From Brevundimonas sp. AJA228-03 (lineage in GTDB: Bacteria; Pseudomonadota; Alphaproteobacteria; Caulobacterales; Caulobacteraceae), in assembly GCF_017795885.1 (NCBI RefSeq), contig NZ_CP059297.1, positions 1,555,001 to 1,619,000 of the forward strand: a stretch of 64,000 bases of DNA. The letters run 5' to 3'. Shown here one piece after another: positions 18,054 through 25,814 of the stretch; within the stretch, counting starts at the first letter, position 1, and each line of letters begins with the position of its first letter. Made by a program: the position numbers and the translations under genes. The notes beneath the pieces are model-generated. The model did no database searches. It was not told the DNA's origin and saw nothing but the letters and a program-made list of their open reading frames with translations.

Positions 18054-19078
18054 CCGACGTCGAGGTGTTTCTGGACGACACACCGGGGGAAGTCCGGGGC
18101 ATCGTCGCGCGGAATGGCCGATACCAACACCTGATCGTGCATCGCGAGACGGATCCGGCCGCGCATCGACTGGGGGCCGTGTCCGTCGGGCGGATCGCGC
18201 GGATCGATACCGCCTTTCGCGCCGCCTTCGTCGATCTGGGCGGCGCGGGCCCGATGGGGTTTCTGCCCCTCTCCAAGACCGTTCGCCTGGCGGAGGGTCA
18301 GGCGGTCGAGGTCGAGGTCGCCGCCGAACCCCGGGAGGCCAAGGGGCCGGTGCTACGCCTGCTTGGGGCAGGGGAGGGGCAACCTCGACTTCTGTCTGAG
18401 GGACCGACTGTGCGCGAGGTGCTCGGCACCCTGGCACCCGGCATCACGCCCATGACCGGCGTTGAGGCGATCCGGGCCAGCCTGGAGGCTGAAGACGAAG
18501 CCCTGGGCAGCGTACATGCCTTCCCGGCCTTCGCCCTCGATCTGGCCGTTCAGCGCACACGGGCCCTGATCGCCGTCGATATCGACTATGCCCACCTGCC
18601 GGGGCGCGATGTGCGCAAGGGCCGTGAGCGCGCCAATGGCGAGGGTCTGATCCAGGCCGCGCGCCTGATCGGCCTGAAGGGGTGGGCCGGGCTCGTCGCT
18701 GTCGACCTGGTCGGCACGGCTGTCGACCCCGGCGCGATATCCGGAATGGCCCGTTCCGCTTTCGGGGGCGAGGCGACGATCGGCCCGGTCAGTCGTTTCG
18801 GCCTGCTGCAGCTGTCGCTGCCCTGGCGGCGACGTCCGATCGACGATGTGCTGCTGGACGCCAGTGGTCGCCCCTCGATTGCCAGCCGCGCCGTCGATCT
18901 GACCCGCCGGCTCCGCCTGGCGCTGCTACTGGATACGGCCAGTCCGCGGCTCCGGATCCGATGCTCCGCTGTCGAAGCCGAAGCTGCCGGCGCGCTGGTG
19001 GCGCGGCTGGGTCCACGCGCCTCGCTGATCGTCGATCCGTCGGCGATCCGCGGAAACACGGCGGTGGAACAAGGATGA
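18050..19078 (+). CDS. Ribonuclease E/G family protein (short form)
   Basis: A 342-residue protein with the RNase E/G layout: an N-terminal S1-like domain (GIVARNGRYQHLIVHRE, VGRIARIDTAFRAAFVDLG) and the DNase I-like catalytic core, where the Mg2+ ligands correspond to Asp in ALIAVDIDYAH and Asp in GLVAVDLVG. It lacks the Zn-link cysteines and the long scaffold tail of true RNase E, and it is shorter than RNase G (about 490), so it is a minimal family member of the kind often encoded beside maf and yacG. It overlaps maf and yacG by ATGA each. Confidence 0.87.
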   Translation: MTDVEVFLDDTPGEVRGIVARNGRYQHLIVHRETDPAAHRLGAVSVGRIARIDTAFRAAFVDLGGAGPMGFLPLSKTVRLAEGQAVEVEVAAEPREAKGPVLRLLGAGEGQPRLLSEGPTVREVLGTLAPGITPMTGVEAIRASLEAEDEALGSVHAFPAFALDLAVQRTRALIAVDIDYAHLPGRDVRKGRERANGEGLIQAARLIGLKGWAGLVAVDLVGTAVDPGAISGMARSAFGGEATIGPVSRFGLLQLSLPWRRRPIDDVLLDASGRPSIASRAVDLTRRLRLALLLDTASPRLRIRCSAVEAEAAGALVARLGPRASLIVDPSAIRGNTAVEQG

Positions 19079-19251
19079 ACGCCATGCCCCTCTGTCCGAT
19101 CTGCCGCAAAAACCAGACGGTCGCCGCCTACCGGCCATTCTGTTCGAGACGGTGCGCCGATCTCGATCTGCAGCGCTGGCTGGTCGGGGCCTACGTCCTG
19201 CCGGACACGGACGAAGGCCTGCCTGACGCCGATCCCGAAAACGACGATTGA
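19075..19251 (+). CDS. yacG: DNA gyrase inhibitor / zinc-binding protein YacG
   Basis: A 58-residue zinc protein with CPICRK and FCSRRCADLDL, giving the C-x2-C...C-x3-C site of YacG, which binds GyrB and inhibits gyrase. The acidic C-terminal tail (DADPENDD) is typical. It starts at the ATG overlapping the stop of the RNase gene (ATGA); a second Met at codon 4 is an alternative. It ends 61 bases before tRNA-Phe. Confidence 0.92.
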   Translation: MNAMPLCPICRKNQTVAAYRPFCSRRCADLDLQRWLVGAYVLPDTDEGLPDADPENDD

Positions 19252-19312
19252 TCCCGGCTGGACACCCCGTTTCGCCTCGCCTATAGACCCCGCTCCGCAT
19301 TTCGATGCGCGC

Positions 19313-19388
19313 GCCTGGGTAGCTCAGTTGGTAGAGCAGCGGATTGAAAATCCGCGTGTCGGTGGTTCGAATCCGCCCCCAGGCACCA
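19313..19388 (+). tRNA. tRNA-Phe (anticodon GAA)
   Basis: A full cloverleaf: acceptor GCCTGGG/CCCAGGC, D arm AGCTCAGTTGGTAGAGC, anticodon stem GCGGA/TCCGC with loop TTGAAAA (anticodon GAA), T arm with GGTTCGAATCC, discriminator A73 and encoded CCA. It is 76 bases long. Confidence 0.98.
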
Positions 19389-19793
19389 CCTTTCCCCGCC
19401 ATCCGTCAGGTCCGATATCCCGGATTGCGGGGAGTTTAATCTAACGATGAAATGCAGCAGTGGCGTGACATTGCAGGCATTTGGCGTAAGCGCTCGCCCA
19501 AGGGGTGAAAAGCACCCCTGAACCCTTGACGCTCCGTTATCGCTTCGCCAAAGGAGCTTGACCGCTTTCTTTGCGTGAGCGGCCGAACGATCGCCGGATT
19601 CTTGTCTGACGCTCGTCCGACCAACCCGCCGATGGGGCCTTTCGGCAACCGGACGCGACAGAAGGCGTTTCGACGTCAAGGCCATTCCGGCCGACGGCGG
19701 GACAAAACCGATTTCATCAGGGGCCCCAGCGTGCTGACGCGTTGTGGTTCCAGGGTTCCACGAGTCAGACCAAAAAGCAGGAACTGGCGACAC
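19389..19793. other. 405-base non-coding stretch between tRNA-Phe and exbB
   Basis: No convincing gene. It holds a small hairpin at 19501-19519 (AGGGGTG/CACCCCT around AAAAG), with TTGACG beginning seven bases later (19526) that could be a -35 element, though no good -10 follows. Otherwise I see nothing definable. It must contain the promoter of exbB-exbD-tonB and could hide a small RNA or an iron-responsive site, but I could not identify a Fur or RirA box. Confidence 0.5.
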
Positions 19794-20675
19794 ATGCAAA
19801 AGACCAACATTTTTCTCGCTCTGGCCGGCGCTGCCGTGCTGATGGCGGGCTCGCCGGCACTGGCCCAGGCACCGGCGACCACCCCTGCGGCCGAGGCCGC
19901 CGCGACGACGGCCGCCCCGGTGGCAGATACGGCCGCGCCTGCCGCGGACGCCGCTGCGCCCGCCGAAGAGGCTGCCGGCGGACACGGTGGCGGCATCACC
20001 CCCGTCTCCATGTTCATGGAAGCGACCCCGGTCGTTAAGGTCGTCATGATCGGCCTGCTGCTGTCTGCGGTCTTCTCCTGGACCCTGCTCATCATCAAGC
20101 TGCTCGAGTTCGGCGGCCTGAACCGCAAGACCGACCGTTTCCTGGAAGAGTTCCGCGGTGCCCGCACCATCGCCGACATGCGCCGCGTGGCCACGTCGGA
20201 CGACTATGACGGCAACCCGCTGGCCGACATGGCCGCCGCCGCCACCGAAGAAGTCGAACTGTCGCGTCAGGCCGGACTGTCGGTCACCGGCGAGCATCGC
20301 GACTCGGCCCTGTTCCGTGCCCAATCGGCCGTTGCCGCCGTTCAGGCCGGCCTGGCCGCGCGTCTCTCCGGTGGTCAGCAGTTCCAGGCGTCGGTCGGTT
20401 CGACCGGCCCGTTCGTGGGTCTGTTCGGTACCGTTTACGGGATCATGAACTCGTTCATCGGCATCGTGGAATCGAACACGACCAACCTGGCCTCCGTCGC
20501 CCCCGGTATCGCCGAGGCTCTGCTGGCCACCGGCATCGGCCTGTTCGCCGCTATCCCGGCGGTGGTGTTCTACAACTACTTCAACACCCGCATCTCGGCC
20601 TATGGCACGCGTTCGGACGGCTTTGCTGCTGAACTGCTGAACGGTGTTTCCCGCCAGCTCGACAAGGGAGCTTAA
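19794..20675 (+). CDS. exbB: ExbB / TolQ-family proton channel subunit with cleavable N-terminal extension
   Basis: ExbB forms the pentameric proton channel that, with ExbD and TonB, energises outer-membrane TonB-dependent transport. The 293-residue protein begins with a signal-peptide-like segment (ending SPALAQA) and a 40-residue Ala/Pro-rich periplasmic stretch, as in long-type ExbB, then three membrane helices; the MotA/TolQ/ExbB core includes TGPFVGLFGTVYGIMNSF and the last helix GIGLFAAIPAVVFYNYF. ATG 19794 is chosen because the signal peptide starts there. ExbD follows after five bases. Confidence 0.93.
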   Translation: MQKTNIFLALAGAAVLMAGSPALAQAPATTPAAEAAATTAAPVADTAAPAADAAAPAEEAAGGHGGGITPVSMFMEATPVVKVVMIGLLLSAVFSWTLLIIKLLEFGGLNRKTDRFLEEFRGARTIADMRRVATSDDYDGNPLADMAAAATEEVELSRQAGLSVTGEHRDSALFRAQSAVAAVQAGLAARLSGGQQFQASVGSTGPFVGLFGTVYGIMNSFIGIVESNTTNLASVAPGIAEALLATGIGLFAAIPAVVFYNYFNTRISAYGTRSDGFAAELLNGVSRQLDKGA

Positions 20676-20680
20676 GCGAG

Positions 20681-21118
20681 ATGGCCGCCAAACTCGGAGG
20701 TTCTGGCGGCGGTAAGTATCACGTCGAACAAACAGCTGATATCAACGTTACGCCATTCGTTGATATCATGCTGGTTCTGCTGATCATCTTCATGGTGGCG
20801 TCTTCGGTCGCCACCGTGTCGATTGAGGTGAAACTTCCCGTTGCCCTCGCGCCGCCACAAGAAAATCCCCCGAAGCCCGTCTTCATCTCGATTCAGACGG
20901 ACGGTCGGGTTTTCATCGGCGACTATGAGACCAGCTTCGATACGCTCGGCACCCAGCTGACCGAACAGATCGGTCAACGGGATCCGACCAAGGAGCGGAT
21001 CTACATCCGCGCCGACCAGCAGACGCGCTATGGTGACTTCATGCAGACCATGAACGCGCTTCAGGACGCTGGCTTCTACAGCGTCGCCCTGGTCGGCGAA
21101 GATAAAGCGCCGCAGTAG
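20681..21118 (+). CDS. exbD: Biopolymer transport protein ExbD
   Basis: A 145-residue protein with a short cytoplasmic N-terminus, one membrane helix containing the functionally essential Asp in VTPFVDIMLVLLIIFMV, and a periplasmic ExbD/TolR domain. It pairs with ExbB to couple proton flow to TonB. The spacing (5 bases after exbB, 14 before tonB) shows a three-gene operon. Confidence 0.95.
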   Translation: MAAKLGGSGGGKYHVEQTADINVTPFVDIMLVLLIIFMVASSVATVSIEVKLPVALAPPQENPPKPVFISIQTDGRVFIGDYETSFDTLGTQLTEQIGQRDPTKERIYIRADQQTRYGDFMQTMNALQDAGFYSVALVGEDKAPQ

Positions 21119-21132
21119 GAACGGGACATCAC

Positions 21133-21837
21133 ATGACAGATACACCCGTTGAATATCATCGCAGCCGGTACGATGCGCCGCGCACAAAGCAGTCGCCTGT
21201 CGTCTGGACTGTCGCTCTCGGCGTGGTCACCATCCTCTTCGGCGTTCTGATCTTCTGGGTTCAGAAGACCAAGTTCGAACTGAAGAAGATGGAGTTCAAC
21301 GACGACGCCGTTCAGGTCGAGATCGTCGAACCGATCCCTCCGCCTCCGCCGCCGCCGCCGCCGCCTCCGCCGGACACCCCGCCGCCGCCCAAGCTGCAGG
21401 TCCGTCCGCCGGTGATCAACACGACGGCCCCGCCGCCGCCGGTCACCCTGCCGATCGAGCCGACGAAGAAGGAAGACCGTGTCGAGTATCGGGGTCCCCC
21501 CGTGATCGTCCCCGGTCCGCCGCCTCCGCCCGCTCCGCCGGCTCCGGTTCGTCCGCCGGTGATCACGAACCCGAGCTGGTCGCGTCAGCCGGTGCCGCAG
21601 TATCCGGACCGGGCTCTTGAGCGCGGGATTTCGGGTAGTGCGGACCTGAGCTGCCAGGTTCAGGCCAACGGTTCGGTCACGGGCTGTTCGGTCGTCAGCG
21701 AGACGCCGGCAGGGGCAGGCTTCGGCCGTGCTGCTGTCGCTGCGACCCGCAGCGCCCGTCTGTCGCCCCGTTCGGTCGATGGTGTGGCCACGGGGGGGCA
21801 GGTTCGCTTCACGGTCCGGTTCAATCTGCCGGACTGA
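21133..21837 (+). CDS. tonB: Energy transducer TonB
   Basis: A 234-residue TonB: N-terminal membrane anchor (about 22-42), a proline-rich periplasm-spanning region with runs of PPPPPP (about 58-140), and the C-terminal TonB domain beginning VPQYPDRALERGISGSA and ending VRFTVRFNLPD. It contacts the TonB box of outer-membrane receptors. It is the last gene of exbB-exbD-tonB and is followed by a strong terminator. The GCC/CCG triplet run at about 21330-21370 is the coding consequence of the proline stretch. Confidence 0.95.
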   Translation: MTDTPVEYHRSRYDAPRTKQSPVVWTVALGVVTILFGVLIFWVQKTKFELKKMEFNDDAVQVEIVEPIPPPPPPPPPPPPDTPPPPKLQVRPPVINTTAPPPPVTLPIEPTKKEDRVEYRGPPVIVPGPPPPPAPPAPVRPPVITNPSWSRQPVPQYPDRALERGISGSADLSCQVQANGSVTGCSVVSETPAGAGFGRAAVAATRSARLSPRSVDGVATGGQVRFTVRFNLPD

Positions 21838-21863
21838 TCGAAACGTCTGCCGAGAAAGAACAG

Positions 21864-21893
21864 AACGCCCCGGGAGAAATCCCGGGGCGTTTT
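21864..21893 (+). terminator. Rho-independent terminator of exbB-exbD-tonB
   Basis: AACGCCCCGGGA and its complement form a 12-bp GC-rich stem closed by a GAAA tetraloop and followed directly by a T-run (GTTTTG). It lies 27 bases after the tonB stop. Confidence 0.9.
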
Positions 21894-21991
21894 GCGTTCC
21901 CGAACCGGAGCGGCGACACCTAATGCGGCCTTGATTGGCTCCGTCAGTCCCGCTAGAGAACGCCCCTCGCGTTGCCCGACAGGGCCGCTGC

Positions 21992-22068
21992 GCCGCCTTA
22001 GCTCAGTTGGTTAGAGCGCCGGTTTGTGGAACCGGAGGTCCTCAGTTCAAGCCTGAGAGGCGGTACCA
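21992..22068 (+). tRNA. tRNA-His (anticodon GTG), alphaproteobacterial type without G-1
   Basis: The cloverleaf has acceptor GCCGCCT paired to AGGCGGT (G1-T72 wobble), D arm TTAGCTCAGTTGGTTAGAGC, anticodon stem CCGGT/ACCGG with loop TTGTGGA (GTG), T arm TCAGTTCAAGCCTGA, discriminator A73 and encoded CCA. No G-1:C73 pair is encoded; this is the known deviation of several alphaproteobacteria including Caulobacter. Confidence 0.96.
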
Positions 22069-22982
22069 TCTTCGGCCTTCGGGCCGGTCTTCAGGCCGCG
22101 GGCCGTGATCTCTGTTCGTCGCTCCGTGGCGGTGGCGATCTCGGCCAGGGCGGCCGAGATGCGCAGGACGAGGCTGTCCCGCGCCGCCACCAACCGATCC
22201 GCCGCCGGTCTCACCTTGCGGGGCTTCCTGCCCGACAAGCCCAGGGCGTCCGTCCAGTCCGCGCGCCAGGCCTCGACCTGGTCGTGCAGCGCCGTCAGGA
22301 CGGCCGGCACCCCATACACGGCGTTCTGGGCCGCGCGCAGTTCCGCCAGCCGCGCAATGGCGGTCGGCCTCGATGTGGCCAGGTCTTCGACACGGATGGC
22401 CAGGCCGTGCGGCGCGGCCGGGTCCGGAGCCGGGTCCGCTTCCGGTCCGGGCTCGCTCGCCTCGGTAACAGGAAGACCCGGGTCCGCCCTGTCCTCCAGC
22501 CAGGCGCGGGCGGCGGCGATGTGGGCATCCAGCTCGAGGATGGCGTCGCGCGCCTCGTCCCACAGCGCGTTCAGGGCGTGCGAGCGGTCGGCAATGCTCG
22601 TGGCGTGGCGACGGATGTCACCGGCCATTTGGGTCGCAGCCGACGCCGCTGAGCCATAGGCTGCCCTGAAGGCCACAAGCCGCCTTGCCCGACTGTCGAA
22701 AAGGCCCGCAAGCCCCTTGCGGGGTTGCAGAGTGGTGATGTCCAGGGCTTCGACATCGGCCTTCAGCCGCGTCAGGGCTGACTTGCAGGCCGCCAGGGCC
22801 GAGGCGACGGGGTCGTCGTCCTGCTGCCGGTGGATGGCCGTCAGGGCGTCGTGCGGGGCCTGGGCGAAGGTGGCGCTGGCGTCAGCGTCGTCCAGAATGG
22901 TGAAGCGGATCGCGGCCACGCGCTCTGCGTCCGGCACGGGGGCTCCATCGCCCGGCAAACCGACAGACCTCGATCGACCCAT
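22047..22982 (-). CDS. TelA/KlaA-like (toxic anion resistance family) protein, tentative
   Basis: A 311-residue soluble, largely alpha-helical protein. The segment LQPRKGLAGLFDSRARRLVAF, followed by long helices rich in Ala/Arg/Glu, resembles the TelA/KlaA family (tellurite or toxic-anion resistance), but the match is by eye and the protein has a divergent N-terminus and an Ala/Pro/Glu-rich insertion near residue 190. ATG 22982 is chosen because GGAGGGGG stands directly upstream; in-frame ATGs at 22994 and 23021 are less likely. The last seven codons and the stop lie antisense inside tRNA-His. The role is uncertain. Confidence 0.6.
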   Translation of the reverse strand: MGRSRSVGLPGDGAPVPDAERVAAIRFTILDDADASATFAQAPHDALTAIHRQQDDDPVASALAACKSALTRLKADVEALDITTLQPRKGLAGLFDSRARRLVAFRAAYGSAASAATQMAGDIRRHATSIADRSHALNALWDEARDAILELDAHIAAARAWLEDRADPGLPVTEASEPGPEADPAPDPAAPHGLAIRVEDLATSRPTAIARLAELRAAQNAVYGVPAVLTALHDQVEAWRADWTDALGLSGRKPRKVRPAADRLVAARDSLVLRISAALAEIATATERRTEITARGLKTGPKAEDGTASQA

Positions 22983-23030
22983 AACCCCCTCCATCGCCCG
23001 GACCTCTGACGGGTCCGGCATCCGGCTTCA

Positions 23031-23690
23031 CTATGGCGCAGAGTTCAGGGTTTGCGAAACCGTGTAGCGGGCCTCGGTCCTTGCCGCGACCTCGTCCAGG
23101 GTGACGCCGTCGGCCAGTTCGATCAGTTCCAGCCCCGCGCCGTCCGGCTTGACGTCGAACACGGCCAGGTCGGTGATGATGCGGCTGACCACGCCGGTCC
23201 CGGTCAGGGGCAGGGTGCAGGCCTTCAGCACCTTGGACTGGCCGTGTTTGTTGGCATGCTCCATGACCACGACCACGCGCTTGACGCCCGCGACCAGGTC
23301 CATCGCCCCGCCCATGCCCTTCACGAGCTTGCCGGGGATCATCCAGTTGGCGATGTCGCCGTTTTCGGCCACTTCCATGGCCCCCAGGATCGACAGGTTG
23401 ATGTGCCCGCCCCGGATCATGGCGAAGCTGTCGGCGGAGCTGAAATAGGAGCTCTCGGGGATCTCGGTGATGGTCTGCTTGCCGGCATTGATCAGGTCGG
23501 CATCGACCTCGTTGTCATAGGGAAAGGGTCCCATGCCCAGCATGCCGTTCTCGGACTGCAGGGTGACTTCCATGCCCTCGGGAATGTAGTTGGCCACCAG
23601 GGTCGGGATACCGATGCCCAGGTTCACATAGAACCCGTCCTGCAGTTCCTGGGCGGCGCGTTCGGCGAGCTGTTCGCGGGTGCGGGGCAT
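23031..23690 (-). CDS. scoB: 3-oxoacid CoA-transferase subunit B
   Basis: Beta subunit of succinyl-CoA:3-ketoacid CoA-transferase, which moves CoA from succinyl-CoA to acetoacetate or a related 3-oxoacid. The catalytic Glu lies in [14 protein letters not shown], and [14 protein letters not shown] is typical. It has 219 residues, full length. Its ATG shares one base with the stop of the upstream carboxymuconolactone decarboxylase homologue (TGATG), so the three genes scoA-CMD-scoB form one coupled operon. Confidence 0.92.
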   Translation of the reverse strand: MPRTREQLAERAAQELQDGFYVNLGIGIPTLVANYIPEGMEVTLQSENGMLGMGPFPYDNEVDADLINAGKQTITEIPESSYFSSADSFAMIRGGHINLSILGAMEVAENGDIANWMIPGKLVKGMGGAMDLVAGVKRVVVVMEHANKHGQSKVLKACTLPLTGTGVVSRIITDLAVFDVKPDGAGLELIELADGVTLDEVAARTEARYTVSQTLNSAP

Positions 23691-24100
23691 CAGAGTTCTC
23701 CGGTTGCGGGCAGGGGGCTGACGCCCCGGTCGGCGAAGACGCGCCTGGCGATGCGCAGTCCATTGGTGGCGGCGGGGAAGCCGGCGTAGAGGGCGACCTG
23801 CATGATCGCCTCGACGATCTCGGCCGGCGTGACGCCGATGGACAGGGCGCCGTTGATGTGGCCCTTCAGTTGATCGACGGGGTGGCCGAGCGCGGTCAGG
23901 GCCCCGATGGTGACCAGCTGGCGACCGCGAGGATCAAGGCCGGGACGGCTCATCATCTCGCCATAGCCGAACTGGACCATCATGTCGGCGAAGTCGGGCG
24001 CGACCGGGGCCATGCCCCTGCGCAGGGCATCCTCGAGGCCGGGATCCAGCGTCGCCATATAGGCCGCGCCGCGTTGGGCGCGCGGGTCGGTGTCAGGCAT
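23690..24100 (-). CDS. Carboxymuconolactone decarboxylase family protein
   Basis: A 136-residue CMD-fold protein. The core [32 protein letters not shown] resembles gamma-carboxymuconolactone decarboxylase (PcaC), including the conserved His in LKGH; it lacks the CxxC of AhpD-type peroxidase members. It sits between the two CoA-transferase subunit genes, overlapping the upstream one by 8 bases and the downstream one by 1. This suggests a shared catabolic step, perhaps a 3-oxoadipate-like ring-cleavage pathway, but the substrate cannot be fixed from sequence. Confidence 0.85.
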   Translation of the reverse strand: MPDTDPRAQRGAAYMATLDPGLEDALRRGMAPVAPDFADMMVQFGYGEMMSRPGLDPRGRQLVTIGALTALGHPVDQLKGHINGALSIGVTPAEIVEAIMQVALYAGFPAATNGLRIARRVFADRGVSPLPATGEL

Positions 24101-24797
24101 CGGCGTGCTGGCGGACGGTGCGCTGTTCGATGCGCTTCTCGAACCTGCCCTGGATGATGCGGTCGACGTAGATGCCCGGCGTGTGGATGTGGTCCGGGTT
24201 CAGCGATCCCGTGGGCACGATCTCCTCGACCTCGACCACGCAGGCCTTGCCGGCCGTGGCCATCATCGGGTTGAAGTTGCGGGCCGTCTTGCGGAACACC
24301 AGGTTGCCGCGCGCGTCGGCCTTCCAGGCCTTGACGATCGACAGGTCAGCGACCAGGCCGGTCTCCATGACATAGTCCCGGCCGTCGAAGGTGCGGACTT
24401 CCTTGCCCTCGGCCACCAGGGTGCCGACGCCGGTGGCGGTGAAGAAGGCCGGGATGCCGGCCCCGCCCGCGCGGATGCGCTCGGCCAGGGTGCCCTGGGG
24501 ATTGAACTCCAGCTGCAGCTCGCCGGCCAGGTACTGGCGTTCGAACTCCTTGTTCTCGCCGACGTAGGACGAGATCATCTTTGCGATCTGGCGCGTCTCG
24601 AGCAGCTGGCCCAGGCCGAAGCCATCGACGCCCGCATTGTTGGAGATGACGGTCAGGTCCCTGACGCCGGTGTCGCGCAGGGCGGCGATCAGATTCTCCG
24701 GGAGGCCGCACAGGCCGAACCCGCCGGACATGACGGTCATGCCGTCGAAGGTCAGACCCTCCAGTGCGGCTCTGGCATCGGCGTAGATCTTGCGCAT
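24093..24797 (-). CDS. scoA: 3-oxoacid CoA-transferase subunit A
   Basis: Alpha subunit of the CoA-transferase, 234 residues. [28 protein letters not shown], and [18 protein letters not shown] are characteristic of ScoA rather than of PcaI. ATG 24797 is used because AAGGGGA stands upstream; the frame is open 25 codons further without a ribosome-binding site. It heads the scoA-CMD-scoB operon. Confidence 0.93.
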   Translation of the reverse strand: MRKIYADARAALEGLTFDGMTVMSGGFGLCGLPENLIAALRDTGVRDLTVISNNAGVDGFGLGQLLETRQIAKMISSYVGENKEFERQYLAGELQLEFNPQGTLAERIRAGGAGIPAFFTATGVGTLVAEGKEVRTFDGRDYVMETGLVADLSIVKAWKADARGNLVFRKTARNFNPMMATAGKACVVEVEEIVPTGSLNPDHIHTPGIYVDRIIQGRFEKRIEQRTVRQHADA

Positions 24798-24884
24798 CGC
24801 TTCCCCTTTTTCACCGTCTGATGAATAACGCGGCGTCGGGTCGTCTCTAGATCGGCGACGCCCGATGGGCAAGGGATAGCCGGA

Positions 24885-25814
24885 TCAGCGTGCCTTGCCC
24901 ACCGTTACCGGATGGGCAGGGGGCCTGCCGCGTTCGCGATAGCGCGCCCCCTTGAACAGACCAAGCAAGGCCTCCCAGTGGATGCCGAACATCACCTTCC
25001 AGGTCAGAAGGGGATGGGTGATCCAGGCCTTCAACAGGGCTGCATCGGTCAGGGGGCGGCGCGTCCCGGCGAAGGACGCGGTCAGCATCGGGGTGTCGTC
25101 CCGGCGGACAGCGACGACGACCGAAACCGCTTCGTCCGGCGCATGGACGATGAAGTCGTAGGTCAGGGCCATGTCCATAAAGGGCGAGACAAAGAAGGTC
25201 TTGTCGGTCGTCTGGCGAACCACGCCCGGCCTGGCCTCTGCGGGCACAGCGACCAGGTAGGAATGGCGTTCGTTGAAGGTGTTGGTCACCTCATAGAGCA
25301 GGGCGGCCAGGCTGCCGTCGGGACGGTGGCAGAAATAGACCGCCAGCGGGTTGAAGCCGTAGCCGAGGATGCGGGGCATACAGAGCAACCGGATCGGGCC
25401 GCCCGCAATGTCGATGCCGGCGGCGGACAGGTGATGCTCGACCTGGGTGCGCAGGGGCGTGTCGCTGCGATCGCCGTGGTCGCGGGCGCGCCAGGTCATC
25501 AGGCCGAACGCACCCGTCCGGAGCCAGCGCAGGGGGCGGATGGCGTCCTCGGCCGTGTCGAGGTCCAGCAGCAGCATGTAGAGGCTGTATCGCAGGGTGT
25601 GCTGGATGCCGGAGACGCGATGGTGGACGACCTCGCCGACGTAGAGGGCGTTCGAAAAATCCTCCCCCGAGTAGCGCAGCGAAACGAGAGAGGGGGACCG
25701 CGAAGCGGTGGAGGGGGCGACCCCAGAGACGGTGCGTGCGTCCGCCCTCTCCACCACGCTTCGCGCGGTCCCCCTCCCCCGCTGCGCGGGTGAGGATTGT
25801 TGGATGGTCGTCAC
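24885..25814 (-). CDS. DUF1365 family protein with a repeat-derived N-terminal insertion
   Basis: Residues about 55-309 are DUF1365: NALYVGEVVHHRVSGIQHTLRYSLYMLLLDLD, then LGYGFNPLAVYFCHRPDG and NTFNERHSYLV. The family has no settled biochemical role but travels with a FAD-dependent amine oxidase-like gene and a cyclopropane-fatty-acid-synthase-like methyltransferase, as here. The GTG start overlaps the stop of the upstream FAD gene (GTGA). Residues about 6-52 are encoded by a 141-base palindromic repeat inserted in frame between the start and the canonical N-terminus; no start codon lies between the repeat and ALYVGEV. Confidence 0.88.
   Translation of the reverse strand: MTTIQQSSPAQRGRGTARSVVERADARTVSGVAPSTASRSPSLVSLRYSGEDFSNALYVGEVVHHRVSGIQHTLRYSLYMLLLDLDTAEDAIRPLRWLRTGAFGLMTWRARDHGDRSDTPLRTQVEHHLSAAGIDIAGGPIRLLCMPRILGYGFNPLAVYFCHRPDGSLAALLYEVTNTFNERHSYLVAVPAEARPGVVRQTTDKTFFVSPFMDMALTYDFIVHAPDEAVSVVVAVRRDDTPMLTASFAGTRRPLTDAALLKAWITHPLLTWKVMFGIHWEALLGLFKGARYRERGRPPAHPVTVGKAR
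25658..25798. repeat. Palindromic repeat, family C, copy 1 (inside a coding region)
   Basis: A 141-base imperfect palindrome with ends AATCCTCCCCC... and ...TGAGGATT and internal arms around GAGGGGGACCGCGAAGCGG / CGCGCGGTCCCCCTCCCCC. The related copy at 61093-61222 has the same ends and core (GGGGCGACCCC, GCGGTCCCCCTCCCCC). Its length is a multiple of three, and it is read through as 47 codons of the DUF1365 gene. Confidence 0.8.

Noticed and set aside
18926-19402. A minus-strand frame with GRIRTTDTRIFNPLLYQLSYPG at its start
   Set aside because: This is the well-known spurious translation of the antisense strand of a tRNA gene (tRNA-Phe here).
21330-21560. Tandem CCG/GCC triplet array in tonB considered as a DNA repeat
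   Set aside because: It encodes the functional proline-rich spacer of TonB and needs no separate explanation.
22026-22652. A 208-codon plus-strand frame starting inside tRNA-His
   Set aside because: It begins in the tRNA and is opposite the TelA-like gene, which has the better ribosome-binding site and protein-like composition.
25658-25798. Family C repeat as a CRISPR remnant
   Set aside because: It is a single long imperfect palindrome without regularly spaced short repeats or cas genes.
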